NCBI GenBank assembly: GCA_018372435.1
Contig: JAHAJA010000001.1
Span: 310,001 to 374,000 of the forward strand
Source of the DNA: Clostridiales bacterium
GTDB taxonomy: Bacteria > Bacillota > Clostridia > Lachnospirales > Lachnospiraceae
Direction of reading: 5' to 3'
Length of the DNA: 64,000 nucleotides
Below the pieces are notes generated by a model, which saw only the letters and a program-made list of their open reading frames with translations, was not told the DNA's origin and searched no databases. Below, in pieces: positions 49,019 to 58,996 of the stretch; position 1 is the stretch's first letter, and every line of letters begins with the position of its first letter. Position numbers and translations under genes: made by a program.

Positions 49019-49750
49019 TTATTTCTTACGTGCTGATATAAGTAGCATCATTGGACGACGCATCTCATCTTTCATACCTGGTATGTCAAGCATATCTCTT
49101 GGTGGTTGTGGCTCAACAATATGCTCTAAGATAAATTCATGTTTCAGTAAAGTATTAAGATATGTTGTTAATGTTCTATGATACTTTGTAACATGTTCAC
49201 CCAAAAACATAGCATCTCTTTCTCCCTCATAATAGTAGTTATCCACAGGAAAATGCAATATTTGTCCATCTTCACTATAATACCAATCTTGTGTTCCGTA
49301 AGACGTGAAAACAGGGTGCTCAACGGAAAAAATCAAGTATCCACCAGGAACGACCCATTTGCTAATATTATGAACTAGGTTTTGAAAATCCTTAATATAG
49401 TGGAATGCAAGTGAACTTAATATGATATCAAAACTATTAAAATCCATACATAAATCTTCCATAGCGCTACAATGATATCTAATATTCAATCCTTCACTTT
49501 TTTCTTTAGCTACAGCTAACATTTTATTAGAAATATCTATTCCGACTGTTTCTTTCGCACCATGTTCAGCTGCATAGATGCAATGCCAGCCATACCCACA
49601 ACCTAGATCTAAAACACGTTTATCTTTGAAATCAGGGAGTAGTTTTTTTAGCTCTGACCATTCACCTGCTCCATCAAGCCCCTTTATCGAGCGATTCATT
49701 TCACTGTATTTCTTAAAAAACTGGTCATTATCATATTTGTTTTCTTTCAT
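49019..49750 (-). CDS. Class I SAM-dependent methyltransferase
   Basis: 243 residues. Motif I VLDLGCGYGWHC (about 41), an acidic motif II, and IILSSLAFHYIKD (motif IV region) place it in the Methyltransf_11/UbiE-type small-molecule group. No DNA- or protein-substrate domain is present. AGAGGATAC is upstream of the ATG. Located 28 bp upstream of the Gfo/Idh/MocA gene. Confidence 0.85.
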   Translation of the reverse strand: MKENKYDNDQFFKKYSEMNRSIKGLDGAGEWSELKKLLPDFKDKRVLDLGCGYGWHCIYAAEHGAKETVGIDISNKMLAVAKEKSEGLNIRYHCSAMEDLCMDFNSFDIILSSLAFHYIKDFQNLVHNISKWVVPGGYLIFSVEHPVFTSYGTQDWYYSEDGQILHFPVDNYYYEGERDAMFLGEHVTKYHRTLTTYLNTLLKHEFILEHIVEPQPPRDMLDIPGMKDEMRRPMMLLISARKK

Positions 49751-49852
49751 ATTCGTATCCTCTTATGCAATTTGATATTTAGTATATCACTTATCGGGAT
49801 TGCAAGCAACCTTTGAGCGGTGTCTTAACGGTAGAGAGTATGTTGAATATAG

Positions 49853-50428
49853 TTATAGGTTCATTTCTACAGAACAACTCGCTGCTTTTTTAGAACGTTC
49901 ATATAAGGTTTTCGCCATAATTGTACCTGTTATCGTTATGAATACTTCTAAGAATCCTGTAACCATTCCGAAGTAGATAAAAAGAAAGAAGGATATGAGG
50001 CCAATTATAATGATTAATATGAAAAATATATTGTATTGCTTTTTATCAAGACAACGTAGTTCCCAAGTAATTAGTAAAAAAGCTAGAAGCAAAACGACTG
50101 TAGAGGTGAATGCGAATACTACATGTAATTCTGCTTTTACTGGATATATATCAGGAAGGAATGGTGTTGTAGCTGATAACAATAAGAGCACACAGGAAAC
50201 GACTACCAGGATATTATCTAGTTTCTTATAACGTAATTTATGATTAGAAATCACCTTGCTTAGAACCAGATAGATAAAGGCTACAATCATAAAAGCCCAT
50301 AGCATAAAGGCATCTTTGTGTGCAATATCTGAACTAATAATGGATAGATTTGCATCAAAAAGGCTATCTTGCCTAGCTAATAAGATTGTGTAAACAGGAA
50401 TAATAAAGTATGAGAATATATCGAGCAT
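49853..50428 (-). CDS. Hypothetical membrane protein (five or six helices)
   Basis: 191 residues with hydrophobic segments at about 5-20, 40-60, 72-90, 103-123, 133-153 and 155-175. No motif that I recognise. The ATG has AAGGAGG directly upstream. It follows a PucR-type regulator with 14 bp between, so it is probably in that regulator's transcript. Confidence 0.6.
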   Translation of the reverse strand: MLDIFSYFIIPVYTILLARQDSLFDANLSIISSDIAHKDAFMLWAFMIVAFIYLVLSKVISNHKLRYKKLDNILVVVSCVLLLLSATTPFLPDIYPVKAELHVVFAFTSTVVLLLAFLLITWELRCLDKKQYNIFFILIIIIGLISFFLFIYFGMVTGFLEVFITITGTIMAKTLYERSKKAASCSVEMNL

Positions 50429-50442
50429 AGAGCCTCCTTAGC

Positions 50443-51912
50443 TTAGTAGTTTGTACGTATTATCTGTGTAAGTAAAACCGTAATCTGAACCTCGTTGCGA
50501 TCAAGGTCGATTAGAAATAATTCTTTAATTCGCGATAGTCGATGTAAAAGGGTACTACGATTGATATTAAGAATATTGGCAACTAACGTTTGTTGTTTAT
50601 TTTCTTTAAAGTAAATGAAAAGAGTGTCCAGATAGTTAGTCTTATGTGCATTATCATATTCAATTATTGCTTGAATATACTTCGGTATAAATCCCTGCTC
50701 TTTTTCAAAATCTTTCATGAATTCATAAAATGTATATAATTTAATGGAGTCATAATGAACAATTAGTTGCTTGTCATTGTATAGAGCATAATAGCAAGCC
50801 TTTTGAGCTTGGGTGTAATACTTCTTTAGTTCTAATAGATTCTCTAACTCATCACTTATCCCAATTCTTAAACTATTCTCTTCAAGATAGCTCAATAACT
50901 TTGGAAAAATGGATTGATTCAAATAATTTAAGTCTTGCGAATGTAATAAAACAAGAAAGTGGTTTTCATAGGTTACATGTGAGAAGAAAATCCCAGCTTG
51001 TTTGAAGGCAGAAATAAGAAATTTTTCTTGTTTATAGGAAATGTGATAGTTGGAAGAACTGACGACACAAATACTATGTTTCAATGATAAATCCCAATTC
51101 AGATAGTTAGCTCGGTGGATTAACTCATCTCTAGTAAGAGTACTATTCAATAAGTTAGAAAGTAGAGGATTTGTATAATGCTCTTTTAGGAATGTTGAAC
51201 TTTTTAACCACAAGGTTAGAAACTTAACAAATTCGCTTATTATAAATGGGCGCAATTTCTCTAGTTCACCAGTTGGATCCATAACATGTAAGTAAAAACT
51301 TATGTCTTTGTTTATTTTGATTTTGTAAACCAAAAAGGAAGGATACTGTTTTGGTGAAGCTGAATGATAATACCAATTGGTTGAACTGGTTTTTTCAAGT
51401 TCTTGATAGGTTGTGAAATCTTCCTTTGATATTTTACTAATATAACCGTGTTCCTTCGTACTACTCCATATATCTTCTGGTCTATAAGATTGTTCAATTT
51501 GATGAGGTTCTGTACCATTTGTCTGGACGATTTTAAACGTCTGATCAAAAAGTATAAGAGGATGTTTAATTTCTTCATAACCAAGATAGAACAATTCATG
51601 TAGGGATTTTTCTTCTAGTACAAATTGTTGTAATGTACTACACCAATGTTGAAGATACAAAAGCCTTTGATTCAATAATAGAAGTAATTCCTTGATCGAG
51701 AGTGTAGAAGAGAAACTAGGTTTTTTAGTGGAAGTAGATAAGGGGTTGCTCAATATATACTGCCCCATATATTTACTTAAGATAAGTTCATACGGGTTGT
51801 TTGTTGTACTTGTGTCTGCTGTTATATATTGTATATCTAGTAATTCATCCACAGGAATATTCAAGTTGAATAACTTATCAGATACTAAGAGATCACTATA
51901 CGTTACTTTCAT
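50443..51912 (-). CDS. PucR-type transcriptional regulator
   Basis: 489 residues. The last 60 residues are the PucR C-terminal helix-turn-helix (TLVANILNINRSTLLHRLSR). Upstream lies a GGDEF-like degenerate/CdaR core and an N-terminal sensor region rich in Leu and Ser. PucR proteins activate purine or polyol catabolism, but the effector is unknown. ATG 51912 is preceded by AAAGGTGGA; a longer frame start at 51948 is not supported. Downstream, a membrane protein follows at 14 bp, possibly its target. Confidence 0.75.
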   Translation of the reverse strand: MKVTYSDLLVSDKLFNLNIPVDELLDIQYITADTSTTNNPYELILSKYMGQYILSNPLSTSTKKPSFSSTLSIKELLLLLNQRLLYLQHWCSTLQQFVLEEKSLHELFYLGYEEIKHPLILFDQTFKIVQTNGTEPHQIEQSYRPEDIWSSTKEHGYISKISKEDFTTYQELEKTSSTNWYYHSASPKQYPSFLVYKIKINKDISFYLHVMDPTGELEKLRPFIISEFVKFLTLWLKSSTFLKEHYTNPLLSNLLNSTLTRDELIHRANYLNWDLSLKHSICVVSSSNYHISYKQEKFLISAFKQAGIFFSHVTYENHFLVLLHSQDLNYLNQSIFPKLLSYLEENSLRIGISDELENLLELKKYYTQAQKACYYALYNDKQLIVHYDSIKLYTFYEFMKDFEKEQGFIPKYIQAIIEYDNAHKTNYLDTLFIYFKENKQQTLVANILNINRSTLLHRLSRIKELFLIDLDRNEVQITVLLTQIIRTNY

Positions 51913-52061
51913 AAATATCCACCTTTCTATAGATTGATTATACCACATTTTGTTGTATATACGAGTATAAAATCAAACTTTTTGATGGTTTTTTTGAAAA
52001 GCTAATTATGTTAAATTAATAACATACTTAACAAAAAGGTAATGCGAAAGGAGAAACAGAT

Positions 52062-53006
52062 ATGGGAAAAATAATAATGACAGGTGTGGATGGTAACTTT
52101 GGTGGTTATGCTGCAAGAAGAATATTAGAATTAGTACCTGCAGATAAGTTGATATTCACAAGTCCAAACAAGGAAAAATTAAAGTCTTATGAGAATACAG
52201 GTGTAGAGCTTCGATATGCAGATTTTAGTGATCTAGAACAGTTAAAAGAAGCATTTCAAGGAGGGGATACATTATTATTAATATCTATGCCATTCGTTGG
52301 AGAGAGAAGAAAAACTGCACATAAGAACGCAGTTGATGCAGCTGTAGCTTGTGGTGTTAAACGACTAATCTATACTTCAATCGTTGGTGCTGGTGTTGAA
52401 GAATGTGATACTTATGAGGTTACTGACCACAAATATACAGAAGCATATATAAAAGAACAGGACATCAATTACGTATTTTTAAGAGATTCTCAATATGCAG
52501 AAGCAATGGTTTCAGCATTTGAAGAAGCTTACAATAATACAAATGGTGTATTATCTAATAATATGGGTGAAGGCCATATGGCATTTATATCAAGAGATGA
52601 TTGTGCAGAAGCAGCTGCTAATGCAGCAGCAGGAGCTGGTGATAACAATGTTATATACTATATTAGTGGACCACAAGCACTTACTATTTCAGAATTTCTA
52701 CAAATTGCTAGTGATACAACTGGTAGAAAAGTAGCTTACAATAGTATAACAGACGATGAGATGTATGCATTCTTTGATTCTCTTGGTGTGCCTCGTAATA
52801 CAGAAGGAAAATGGGCAGAAGCTGCTAAGAATTTCCCATTCTGTTCAGACGGTATGGTTACTTTTGGACGAGCAATTCGTCTCGAACAGATGAATAACTG
52901 TACAAATGATTTCGAAACATTAACAGGTAGAAAACCAATGTCTGTTAAAGAAATATTTGAAAATATTGAAGGTCATAAAATTGGAAACAGAACTTCAACG
53001 GACTAA
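52062..53006 (+). CDS. NmrA-like NAD(P)H-binding oxidoreductase
   Basis: 314 residues. Rossmann start TGVDGNFGGYAARRIL, typical of NmrA/QOR2 quinone oxidoreductases of the SDR type; IYTSIVGAG and LRDSQYAEAM lie in the NADP and substrate regions. These act as redox sensors or NADPH:quinone reductases. AAAGGAGAAAC precedes the ATG. It diverges from the PucR-type regulator and is followed by repeat copy A. Confidence 0.8.
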   Translation: MGKIIMTGVDGNFGGYAARRILELVPADKLIFTSPNKEKLKSYENTGVELRYADFSDLEQLKEAFQGGDTLLLISMPFVGERRKTAHKNAVDAAVACGVKRLIYTSIVGAGVEECDTYEVTDHKYTEAYIKEQDINYVFLRDSQYAEAMVSAFEEAYNNTNGVLSNNMGEGHMAFISRDDCAEAAANAAAGAGDNNVIYYISGPQALTISEFLQIASDTTGRKVAYNSITDDEMYAFFDSLGVPRNTEGKWAEAAKNFPFCSDGMVTFGRAIRLEQMNNCTNDFETLTGRKPMSVKEIFENIEGHKIGNRTSTD

Positions 53007-53029
53007 TTAAAACAGTATAATTAAAAACT

Positions 53030-53299
53030 GATTCAGGTGTCAAAAGCTAATTTTAATTTTGGCCTCGTCAATTTGCACAATTTTATGTGTGAACATGTTA
53101 TACCATACGTAGTTCACTCTCAATGCGTTCTCGCCCCGCTGAAGTTCGTAGTGGTACATAAGCCACTAAAATACAGGGTCTAAGTACCAATGACTTCATA
53201 CAGTTGCTCATCGAACTATGTTCGGTATAACATTAGTCAAGTTTTATATGTGCAAATTGACAAAGACAAGTTTTGTGAGAGGCTTTTGACACCCGAATC
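53030..53299 (+). repeat. Structured intergenic repeat, copy A (270 bp)
   Basis: It starts GATTCAGGTGTCAAAAGC and ends with GGCTTTTGACACCCGAATC. Inner arms TCAATTTGCAC/GTGCAAATTGA, then TGTTATACC/GGTATAACA and TAGTTC/GAACTA, then a central hairpin around TGAAGT...ACTTCA. The whole element can fold as a rod. No open frame. It lies between two convergent genes. Confidence 0.8.
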
Positions 53300-53308
53300 C
53301 TTTCATAG

Positions 53309-54490
53309 TTATTTACAATGATCCCTTATCATTTCAGTATGTGTCTTTACAAAATTAAAGATATCAGCCGCATCTTTGGCACGGGCAGGATCTCTTTCGT
53401 TTGTAAAATATGCAACAAATAATAATTCAATGCATTTCATAACAGTTGGTAACGCACTCTTTTCATAGTCTAGCAAAGATATATATTCTTCATATCCACG
53501 AATTGTTTCCTGTACAATAATAAGCCAGCTATCATCAGAAAGCTTATTGTATTCCTTATCGGCTAAAAGTCCTAATAAAAAGTACGCGATATCAAAGATT
53601 CTAATGTTTCTCTGACTCAAATCGAAGTCAATATATCCAGAAAAAGTACCTTGATCAAATAAGAAATTCCCAAAGTGTACATCACGGTGTATTAATTGTT
53701 TTGGTAATTCATCGTATAACTGGCTTAGAGTATGAACCGTATCGTCAAAGTCTTCCCTAGATATGTAATTCCAACCATTGACTAGGAAGGATTCTTGTAT
53801 CCAACCATTTAATTCATCTAAAAGGCTGTTATTCCAGAATGTAATTCGACCTTCACATCTTTGAAAACCAAGATGTAATCTACCAAGTACAGTACCCATC
53901 TGATAGGAAAGTACCGCAGGCTTCTGCGATATGTTGACTAGATTCTTTCCAGGTAACTTATCCATTAGAATGCAATAGGACTCATGGTACTCCAAATAAT
54001 CTCTACCATCAGATAATGGGATAATTCTTGCAACAGGAATACTTGAATCATGTAGTGCATGTAACATGATAATATTACGTTTTAGTAATCCTAGATCTTC
54101 ATAGATTTTTAGAACATATTGGTTAGAGATATCCCAAGCAGTTGAATAAATCTGTGAAATTTCACCTGAGATATTCCAGTTAGTAAGTATTTGGGGGATT
54201 TGATTATTCATAAAATCACACGTCCTTCTTTCTTGTAATATAATACGACGAATACTAGAAGAAGATAAGTGAAAGATCGAGATTAAGTTAGACGTAGAAA
54301 CACCTTCAAGATATTTTTGATAAATCAGCTTGTTTCTATGCTTTAGTTCCATAATATAATTCGTTTGCTCGCCCCAGCGTCTTTTCGTATCTTCGCGTTT
54401 GGGAATATAGACATACGCTCCTTGTACATAGTCTTGAAGCAGATCTAATAATTCTCTAGGTATCAAATCTTGACCATTGATATATCTCAT
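53309..54490 (-). CDS. CD3324-type helix-turn-helix fused to a phosphotransferase
   Basis: 393 residues. Residues 1-95 resemble CD3324-family proteins (LLDLLQDYVQGAYVYIPKRE and a Mor-like helix-turn-helix, STSNLISIFHLSSSSIRRII). The rest is an aminoglycoside phosphotransferase/choline-kinase fold: ILMDKLPGKNL, HRDVHFGNFLF (catalytic loop) and YIDFDLSQRNIRIFDIAY (metal site). The catalytic residues are intact. A DNA-binding domain on such a kinase is unusual. The start ATG has GAGAGGATAG upstream. It is convergent with the NmrA-like gene. Confidence 0.8.
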   Translation of the reverse strand: MRYINGQDLIPRELLDLLQDYVQGAYVYIPKREDTKRRWGEQTNYIMELKHRNKLIYQKYLEGVSTSNLISIFHLSSSSIRRIILQERRTCDFMNNQIPQILTNWNISGEISQIYSTAWDISNQYVLKIYEDLGLLKRNIIMLHALHDSSIPVARIIPLSDGRDYLEYHESYCILMDKLPGKNLVNISQKPAVLSYQMGTVLGRLHLGFQRCEGRITFWNNSLLDELNGWIQESFLVNGWNYISREDFDDTVHTLSQLYDELPKQLIHRDVHFGNFLFDQGTFSGYIDFDLSQRNIRIFDIAYFLLGLLADKEYNKLSDDSWLIIVQETIRGYEEYISLLDYEKSALPTVMKCIELLFVAYFTNERDPARAKDAADIFNFVKTHTEMIRDHCK

Positions 54491-54944
54491 AAGCTATCCT
54501 CTCTTGTATTCTAAAATATCGTATCATAGATGCCTAAGTAACGGGTGACTATGTTTGATTCTGCCTTAAATATAAGCGAAAGGCGAGGAGAACTCAAGTA
54601 TAATTTTGATTAATAATTGATTCGGGTATGAAAAGCCTTTCAAAAAACTTGCTTTCGTCAAATTGCACATTCACAAACCTGACTAATGTGATGCAGAACA
54701 TAGTTCGATGAGTAACTGTATGAAGTCGTTGGCACTTAGGCTCTGTACTTTAGAGGCTCATGTACCACTACGAACTTCAGCGGGGCGAGAGCTAAAAATC
54801 GAGATGCTATTTTTGTTAATAAATGGTATAATCGTAATGAAAGAAACTATTATGATTTGGGTTATAAGGTAGAATAGAATAATGAGGGCGAAAGAATTGC
54901 AGGGGATACCGTCGCTGCATTCATTCAAGTAAAGGAGAAAGTAT
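54491..54944. other. Divergent spacer holding repeat copy B
   Basis: Besides copy B (54619-54790) it contains an AT-rich promoter area (54810-54940) for the downstream acetyltransferase. No other gene is seen. Confidence 0.4.
54619..54790 (-). repeat. Structured intergenic repeat, copy B (truncated, reversed)
   Basis: It is the reverse complement of the right 170 bp of copies A and C. It begins GATTCGGGTATGAAAAGCC, includes the central TGAAGT/ACTTCA hairpin and stops after GCGGGGCGAGA. The left arm is missing, so it cannot form the full rod. Confidence 0.75.
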
Positions 54945-55511
54945 ATGGATCATATGGGGACGAAAACACTAGAGACAAGCAGACTACAATTACGTCAATT
55001 TAGAGAAGATGATGTGAACGCAATGTATGAAAATTGGTCGAAGGATGAAGAGGTCACAAGATACCTAATGTGGCCTGTACATAAGTCTGCTGAAATTTCT
55101 AGAATGTATATCGATTCATTAATTCATGGGTATGAAAAGTTAAATAATTATAATTGGGGAATTGAATTAAAGGAGATTGGGCAAGTAATAGGAGGCATAG
55201 GAGCAGTTAGATTAGATGAGAACGTAGAATCTGTGCATATTGGATATTGTCTAGGTAGACAATGGTGGAATAGGGGAATAACTTCGGAGGCTTTCGGTGA
55301 GGTGATTCGATTCTTCATGGACGAAGTGAAAGTGAATCGAATTGAATCTAGGTATGATCCAAGGAATATCTACTCTGGTAAGGTTATGGAAAAGTGTGGG
55401 CTATTGTATGAAGGAACATTACATCAATCCGATTATAACAATCAGGGGATTTGTGATGCTGCCTGGTATGGATTACTTCGTGAGGATTATTACTTACATA
55501 TAGGATTGTAG
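54945..55511 (+). CDS. GNAT-family acetyltransferase (RimJ/RimL-type)
   Basis: 188 residues. RimJ/RimL features (LETSRLQLRQFREDDVNAMY, GIELKEIGQVIGGIGAVRLD, CLGRQWWNRGITSEAFGEVI, GKVMEKCGLLYEGTLHQ). It would transfer acetyl groups to protein N-termini or small molecules. AAAGGAGAAAG precedes the ATG. Monocistronic. Confidence 0.85.
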   Translation: MDHMGTKTLETSRLQLRQFREDDVNAMYENWSKDEEVTRYLMWPVHKSAEISRMYIDSLIHGYEKLNNYNWGIELKEIGQVIGGIGAVRLDENVESVHIGYCLGRQWWNRGITSEAFGEVIRFFMDEVKVNRIESRYDPRNIYSGKVMEKCGLLYEGTLHQSDYNNQGICDAAWYGLLREDYYLHIGL

Positions 55512-55652
55512 GTATGATGTACACCAATAACTTGTCATATAATAAATTAATTTGCATATATAAGTATATTCACAGAAGAAATTAATATATTTATAAAAAG
55601 ACATTTTATAGATAGTAGTGTGAAAGATGTTTGACACTGCTATGGAAAGGGC

Positions 55653-56474
55653 ATGGTTTTTGGTGTGAAGAGAAATTATAAACCTCTTATTGTGCTTGCT
55701 ATTGTTTATGTTGCGCTGTATTTTGTAGGAGCAGGTGCAGGAAAAGTTGTTAGTACATGGAGCAGTAAACATCAATCCGTTCAAGCTGGAAGTGAGAACT
55801 GGGGATTAGGATTCTCAACGGAAGGTCAACCACCGACAGGCAATGCATCTACAGATGAATTGAAGAAATACGATACATATTTTATGGGTAATAATGGCGA
55901 GAAGGTAATCTATCTTACATTTGACTGTGGATATGAGAATGGCAACACAGCGCCAATTCTTGATGCTTTAAAGAAACACAATGTTTCAGCAACATTCTTT
56001 GTGGTAGGCCATTTTCTTGAGACTGCCCCAGATATAGTGAAACGTATGGTATCAGAAGGCCACACGGTTGGAAATCATACCTATCATCATAGGGATATGG
56101 GAGCAATCTCTGACAAAACGGTATTTGAGAAAGAGATGGTTGATGTAGAGAAATTGTATGAAGAAATAACTGGTCAAAAGTTAGCTAAATTCTATCGTCC
56201 ACCACAAGGGAAATACAGTGTAAGTAATCTGCAGATGGCAAAAGAGATGGGATACAAGACCTTCTTTTGGAGTTTAGCATATGTAGATTGGAATGTAGAT
56301 GCTCAGCCAACGAAGGAAGAAGCATTTAACAAATTATTAAAGAGAATCCATTCAGGTGCCATTGTATTATTACATAGCACTTCAAAGACAAATGGAGAAA
56401 TCTTAGATGAACTATTGACCAAATGGGAAGAGATGGGGTATACATTTAAGACGTTATCAGAAATTGATTCATAG
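55653..56474 (+). CDS. Polysaccharide deacetylase, PdaA-like
   Basis: 273 residues. An N-terminal signal-anchor helix precedes a deacetylase domain with YLTFDCGYENG, SATFFVVGHFL and GNHTYHHRDMG (metal His), followed by FYRPPQGKYS and HSGAIVLLHS. This matches PdaA, which makes muramic delta-lactam in spore cortex. The ATG has AAAGGG one base upstream; the GTG at 55665 is an alternative with better spacing. Terminator at 56478. Confidence 0.85.
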   Translation: MVFGVKRNYKPLIVLAIVYVALYFVGAGAGKVVSTWSSKHQSVQAGSENWGLGFSTEGQPPTGNASTDELKKYDTYFMGNNGEKVIYLTFDCGYENGNTAPILDALKKHNVSATFFVVGHFLETAPDIVKRMVSEGHTVGNHTYHHRDMGAISDKTVFEKEMVDVEKLYEEITGQKLAKFYRPPQGKYSVSNLQMAKEMGYKTFFWSLAYVDWNVDAQPTKEEAFNKLLKRIHSGAIVLLHSTSKTNGEILDELLTKWEEMGYTFKTLSEIDS

Positions 56475-56477
56475 AAT

Positions 56478-56524
56478 AAAACCGTAATGGGAGGTGGGTA
56501 TAATTCATGTTCCTTTACGGTTTT
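56478..56524. terminator. Intrinsic terminator
   Basis: AAAACCGTAA pairs with TTACGGTTTT, with internal GGGAGG/TTCC pairing, then CTCTTTT. Confidence 0.65.
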
Positions 56525-56613
56525 CTCTTTTGATATTATTTTACTAATTCTTGTTTACGTGACCATAAGATGGTAATATATGAACTACATAATAATTGAG
56601 GGGGAATAAGACA

Positions 56614-57534
56614 ATGAGGGAAGAGATAATTAAAGAAACAAAAGTGTTATTAATGGAGGGAGCTTTGGGGGAACGTCTGAAGCGTGAATATTCTATAGAG
56701 TTTGATGAAAGGATTGCTATGGCTAGTCTTGTTTATTCAGATAAGGGCAAGCAGGGGTTGATAGAATTATGGAGTCAATATATAGATATTGCAAGGAAAT
56801 TTGATTTACCATTGTTAGTGACAACACCAACAAGGCGTGCCAATAAAGAAAGAGTTGAGTTATCTCAATATGATGACCAAGTAATTGGGGATAATGTTGC
56901 AGTATTAAAGGAAGTAAAAGCGAGTTCAGGAATCGAGTTATATATTGGTGGTCTGATGGGATGTAAAGGGGATGCATATACAGGAGAAGGAAGGCTATCT
57001 AGAATAGAAGCAAAAGAATTTCACGGCTGGCAAATCGGTAAATTCAAGGAGGCTGGAGTAGACTTTGTGTATGCAGGAATAATGCCAGTAATTGATGAAG
57101 CATTAGGATTATCGGAAGCTGCTTCCGAAATAGATATACCGTATATCATTAGTTTTACAATAGAGCGTGATGGATGTTTGATTGATGGGACATCGATTTA
57201 TGAAGCTATTAGTACGATTGATGAACAAGTGGAACGAAAGCCAATGTGTTATATGACGAATTGCGTCCATCCATCTATAGTATTAGAGGCATTATCACAG
57301 CCCTGCAACGATAAGGAGCTAGTTCGTAAAAGATTTCTGGGAATTCAAGCAAATACCTCACCATTATCCTATGCAGAATTAGATGGAGCCAAAGACTTAC
57401 ATACAAGCAATCCTGAGGAGTTCGCCAATGAGATGAGAAAATTGCAGATGAATAAGGGATTAAAGATCTTTGGCGGTTGTTGTGGAACAGATAACATTTA
57501 TATGGAGTTAGTAGCTAAGCTTATAACAAGATGA
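56614..57534 (+). CDS. Homocysteine S-methyltransferase family protein
   Basis: 306 residues. MmuM/BhmT-like zinc enzyme: MEGALGERLKREY, GGLMGCKGDAY, MTNCVHPSI, GGCCGTDNIY; the three Cys (one in TNC, two in GGCC) bind zinc. The likely reaction is S-methylmethionine or SAM plus homocysteine to methionine. ATG 56614 follows GAGGGGG; the upstream TTG is not needed. Two terminators follow. Confidence 0.88.
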   Translation: MREEIIKETKVLLMEGALGERLKREYSIEFDERIAMASLVYSDKGKQGLIELWSQYIDIARKFDLPLLVTTPTRRANKERVELSQYDDQVIGDNVAVLKEVKASSGIELYIGGLMGCKGDAYTGEGRLSRIEAKEFHGWQIGKFKEAGVDFVYAGIMPVIDEALGLSEAASEIDIPYIISFTIERDGCLIDGTSIYEAISTIDEQVERKPMCYMTNCVHPSIVLEALSQPCNDKELVRKRFLGIQANTSPLSYAELDGAKDLHTSNPEEFANEMRKLQMNKGLKIFGGCCGTDNIYMELVAKLITR

Positions 57535-57606
57535 GTAAGATATAATCTTCTAGGAGTTCAGAAATAATAAAAATATAGAAAAAATATAGAAGCAGTATTA
57601 TTATAG

Positions 57607-57640
57607 TAAGACATACTACATAAATATATAGTATGTCTTA
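57607..57640. terminator. Hairpin after the homocysteine methyltransferase gene
   Basis: TAAGACATACTA pairs perfectly with TAGTATGTCTTA over a 10-nt loop. Confidence 0.6.
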
Positions 57641-57650
57641 GACTTTAGAT

Positions 57651-57688
57651 AAAATAGTTCGAGGATTAATTAATCCCCGAACTATTTT
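57651..57688. terminator. Intrinsic terminator for the MFS gene
   Basis: AAAATAGTTCGAGGAT pairs with ATCCCCGAACTATTTT; T-runs lie on both sides. Confidence 0.75.
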
Positions 57689-57689
57689 G

Positions 57690-58910
57690 CTACATTGATT
57701 TTTTTACTTGTTTCCGTGCAATGAGACAAAATAGTATTGCAAGGGAAGAGATAACTATAAAAGAAAGAATGGTTATGTGCCAACCATATAATTTACTAAC
57801 GTATGCTATCCCAAACGAAGAGATAGAACTACCTATGTAAGAACAAGCATTTAATCCGCCTGAAGCGATTGAAGTTTTACCCATTTTAGAAAATCGTGCT
57901 GGTAAATAACTAATGAGCAGAGTATTTACACCATGCATACAACCAGTAATCATGGACATAAGCAGTATTCCAATAAAAGCATTACTTGAATACAATGGGT
58001 AAAGTAAGATACTAGTGAATAAACATATAATGAATAAAATCAAAGATCCAAGAATTTCATCCTTTAATTTTATATATAATATGGAGGTTAATTTCACACT
58101 AACAAGCGCGAATAGCGGTAAAACAATAACAGTTAATATTGAAGAGGCAATTGGAATCTGAAAAACTTCGTTTAAGTAAGTTGGCATCCAAAGAGTGATT
58201 CCATCTCGCATAATCCCTTGTAACATAACAACTATAGCTACTGGGAGCAAATAGTTTATCCATATCTTTTTTGGTAAGCTAGTTGAAGGGCCTAGGTCTT
58301 TCTTTTTTATATCACTTAATTCAATAGAATCCATAAGTTTCATTCGGTTTAGAATAAGTAACCAACAAAATGTCACAAGAATTGCTATTAATGAACAGAT
58401 AATGAATAGGATTTTCCAATTATACAAGGTTATACATGCAGATGCTAAAAAGTAAACTACAACAGTACCTAGAAGACTGGAAAAAGCAATCTGAACAATA
58501 GCTTTGTTGTATTTATCTGAGGGCAGTGATTCGGCCATTATTCTAACTAGGGGAGGCCATAACATGGATTGAAAAAAACCATTAGCGCACCAAACAAGAA
58601 TAAATAATCCGCTTACAGTTAAAAATGGTATTACCATATTAGCAGTAGCTGTTAATATCAGCCCTAAAGCAATCAGTTTAATTGGAGAAATCTTATCACC
58701 TAGATAACCACATAAGAGTTGACCTATTCCATATGCTATAAAGCCACCTGTGCTGACCATACCTGCGGTTTCTCTCGTTAATGTGTTACTTGCAATGATT
58801 TCGCTTATACTAGCATTAAAATTTAACCTAGTTAAGTAGCTGGTGAAATATACAATACAGCACATGATTACTAGGAGTTTGATTTCACTTTTGTTACGTA
58901 GTTGTCTCAT
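57690..58910 (-). CDS. MFS transporter (OPA/GlpT-like)
   Basis: 406 residues, 12 helices. SYLTRLNFNASI and the loop between helices 2 and 3 (GYLGDKISPIKL) place it in the major facilitator superfamily near the organophosphate (OPA) antiporters such as GlpT. The substrate is uncertain; a DeoR regulator downstream hints at a sugar phosphate. ACGGAGG is upstream of the ATG. The DeoR gene and repeat copy C lie upstream on the same strand. Confidence 0.8.
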   Translation of the reverse strand: MRQLRNKSEIKLLVIMCCIVYFTSYLTRLNFNASISEIIASNTLTRETAGMVSTGGFIAYGIGQLLCGYLGDKISPIKLIALGLILTATANMVIPFLTVSGLFILVWCANGFFQSMLWPPLVRIMAESLPSDKYNKAIVQIAFSSLLGTVVVYFLASACITLYNWKILFIICSLIAILVTFCWLLILNRMKLMDSIELSDIKKKDLGPSTSLPKKIWINYLLPVAIVVMLQGIMRDGITLWMPTYLNEVFQIPIASSILTVIVLPLFALVSVKLTSILYIKLKDEILGSLILFIICLFTSILLYPLYSSNAFIGILLMSMITGCMHGVNTLLISYLPARFSKMGKTSIASGGLNACSYIGSSISSFGIAYVSKLYGWHITILSFIVISSLAILFCLIARKQVKKSM

Positions 58911-58996
58911 AGCAGACTAGAACCTCCGTGTTCTTATTTTTCATTAGTATCCTTCATAAATATATTATTTATTGGTTATGGTATTAATTATTAACT
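58911..58996. other. Short leader of the MFS gene
   Basis: AT-rich stretch between copy C and the transporter start. No distinct promoter element is seen. Confidence 0.25.
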
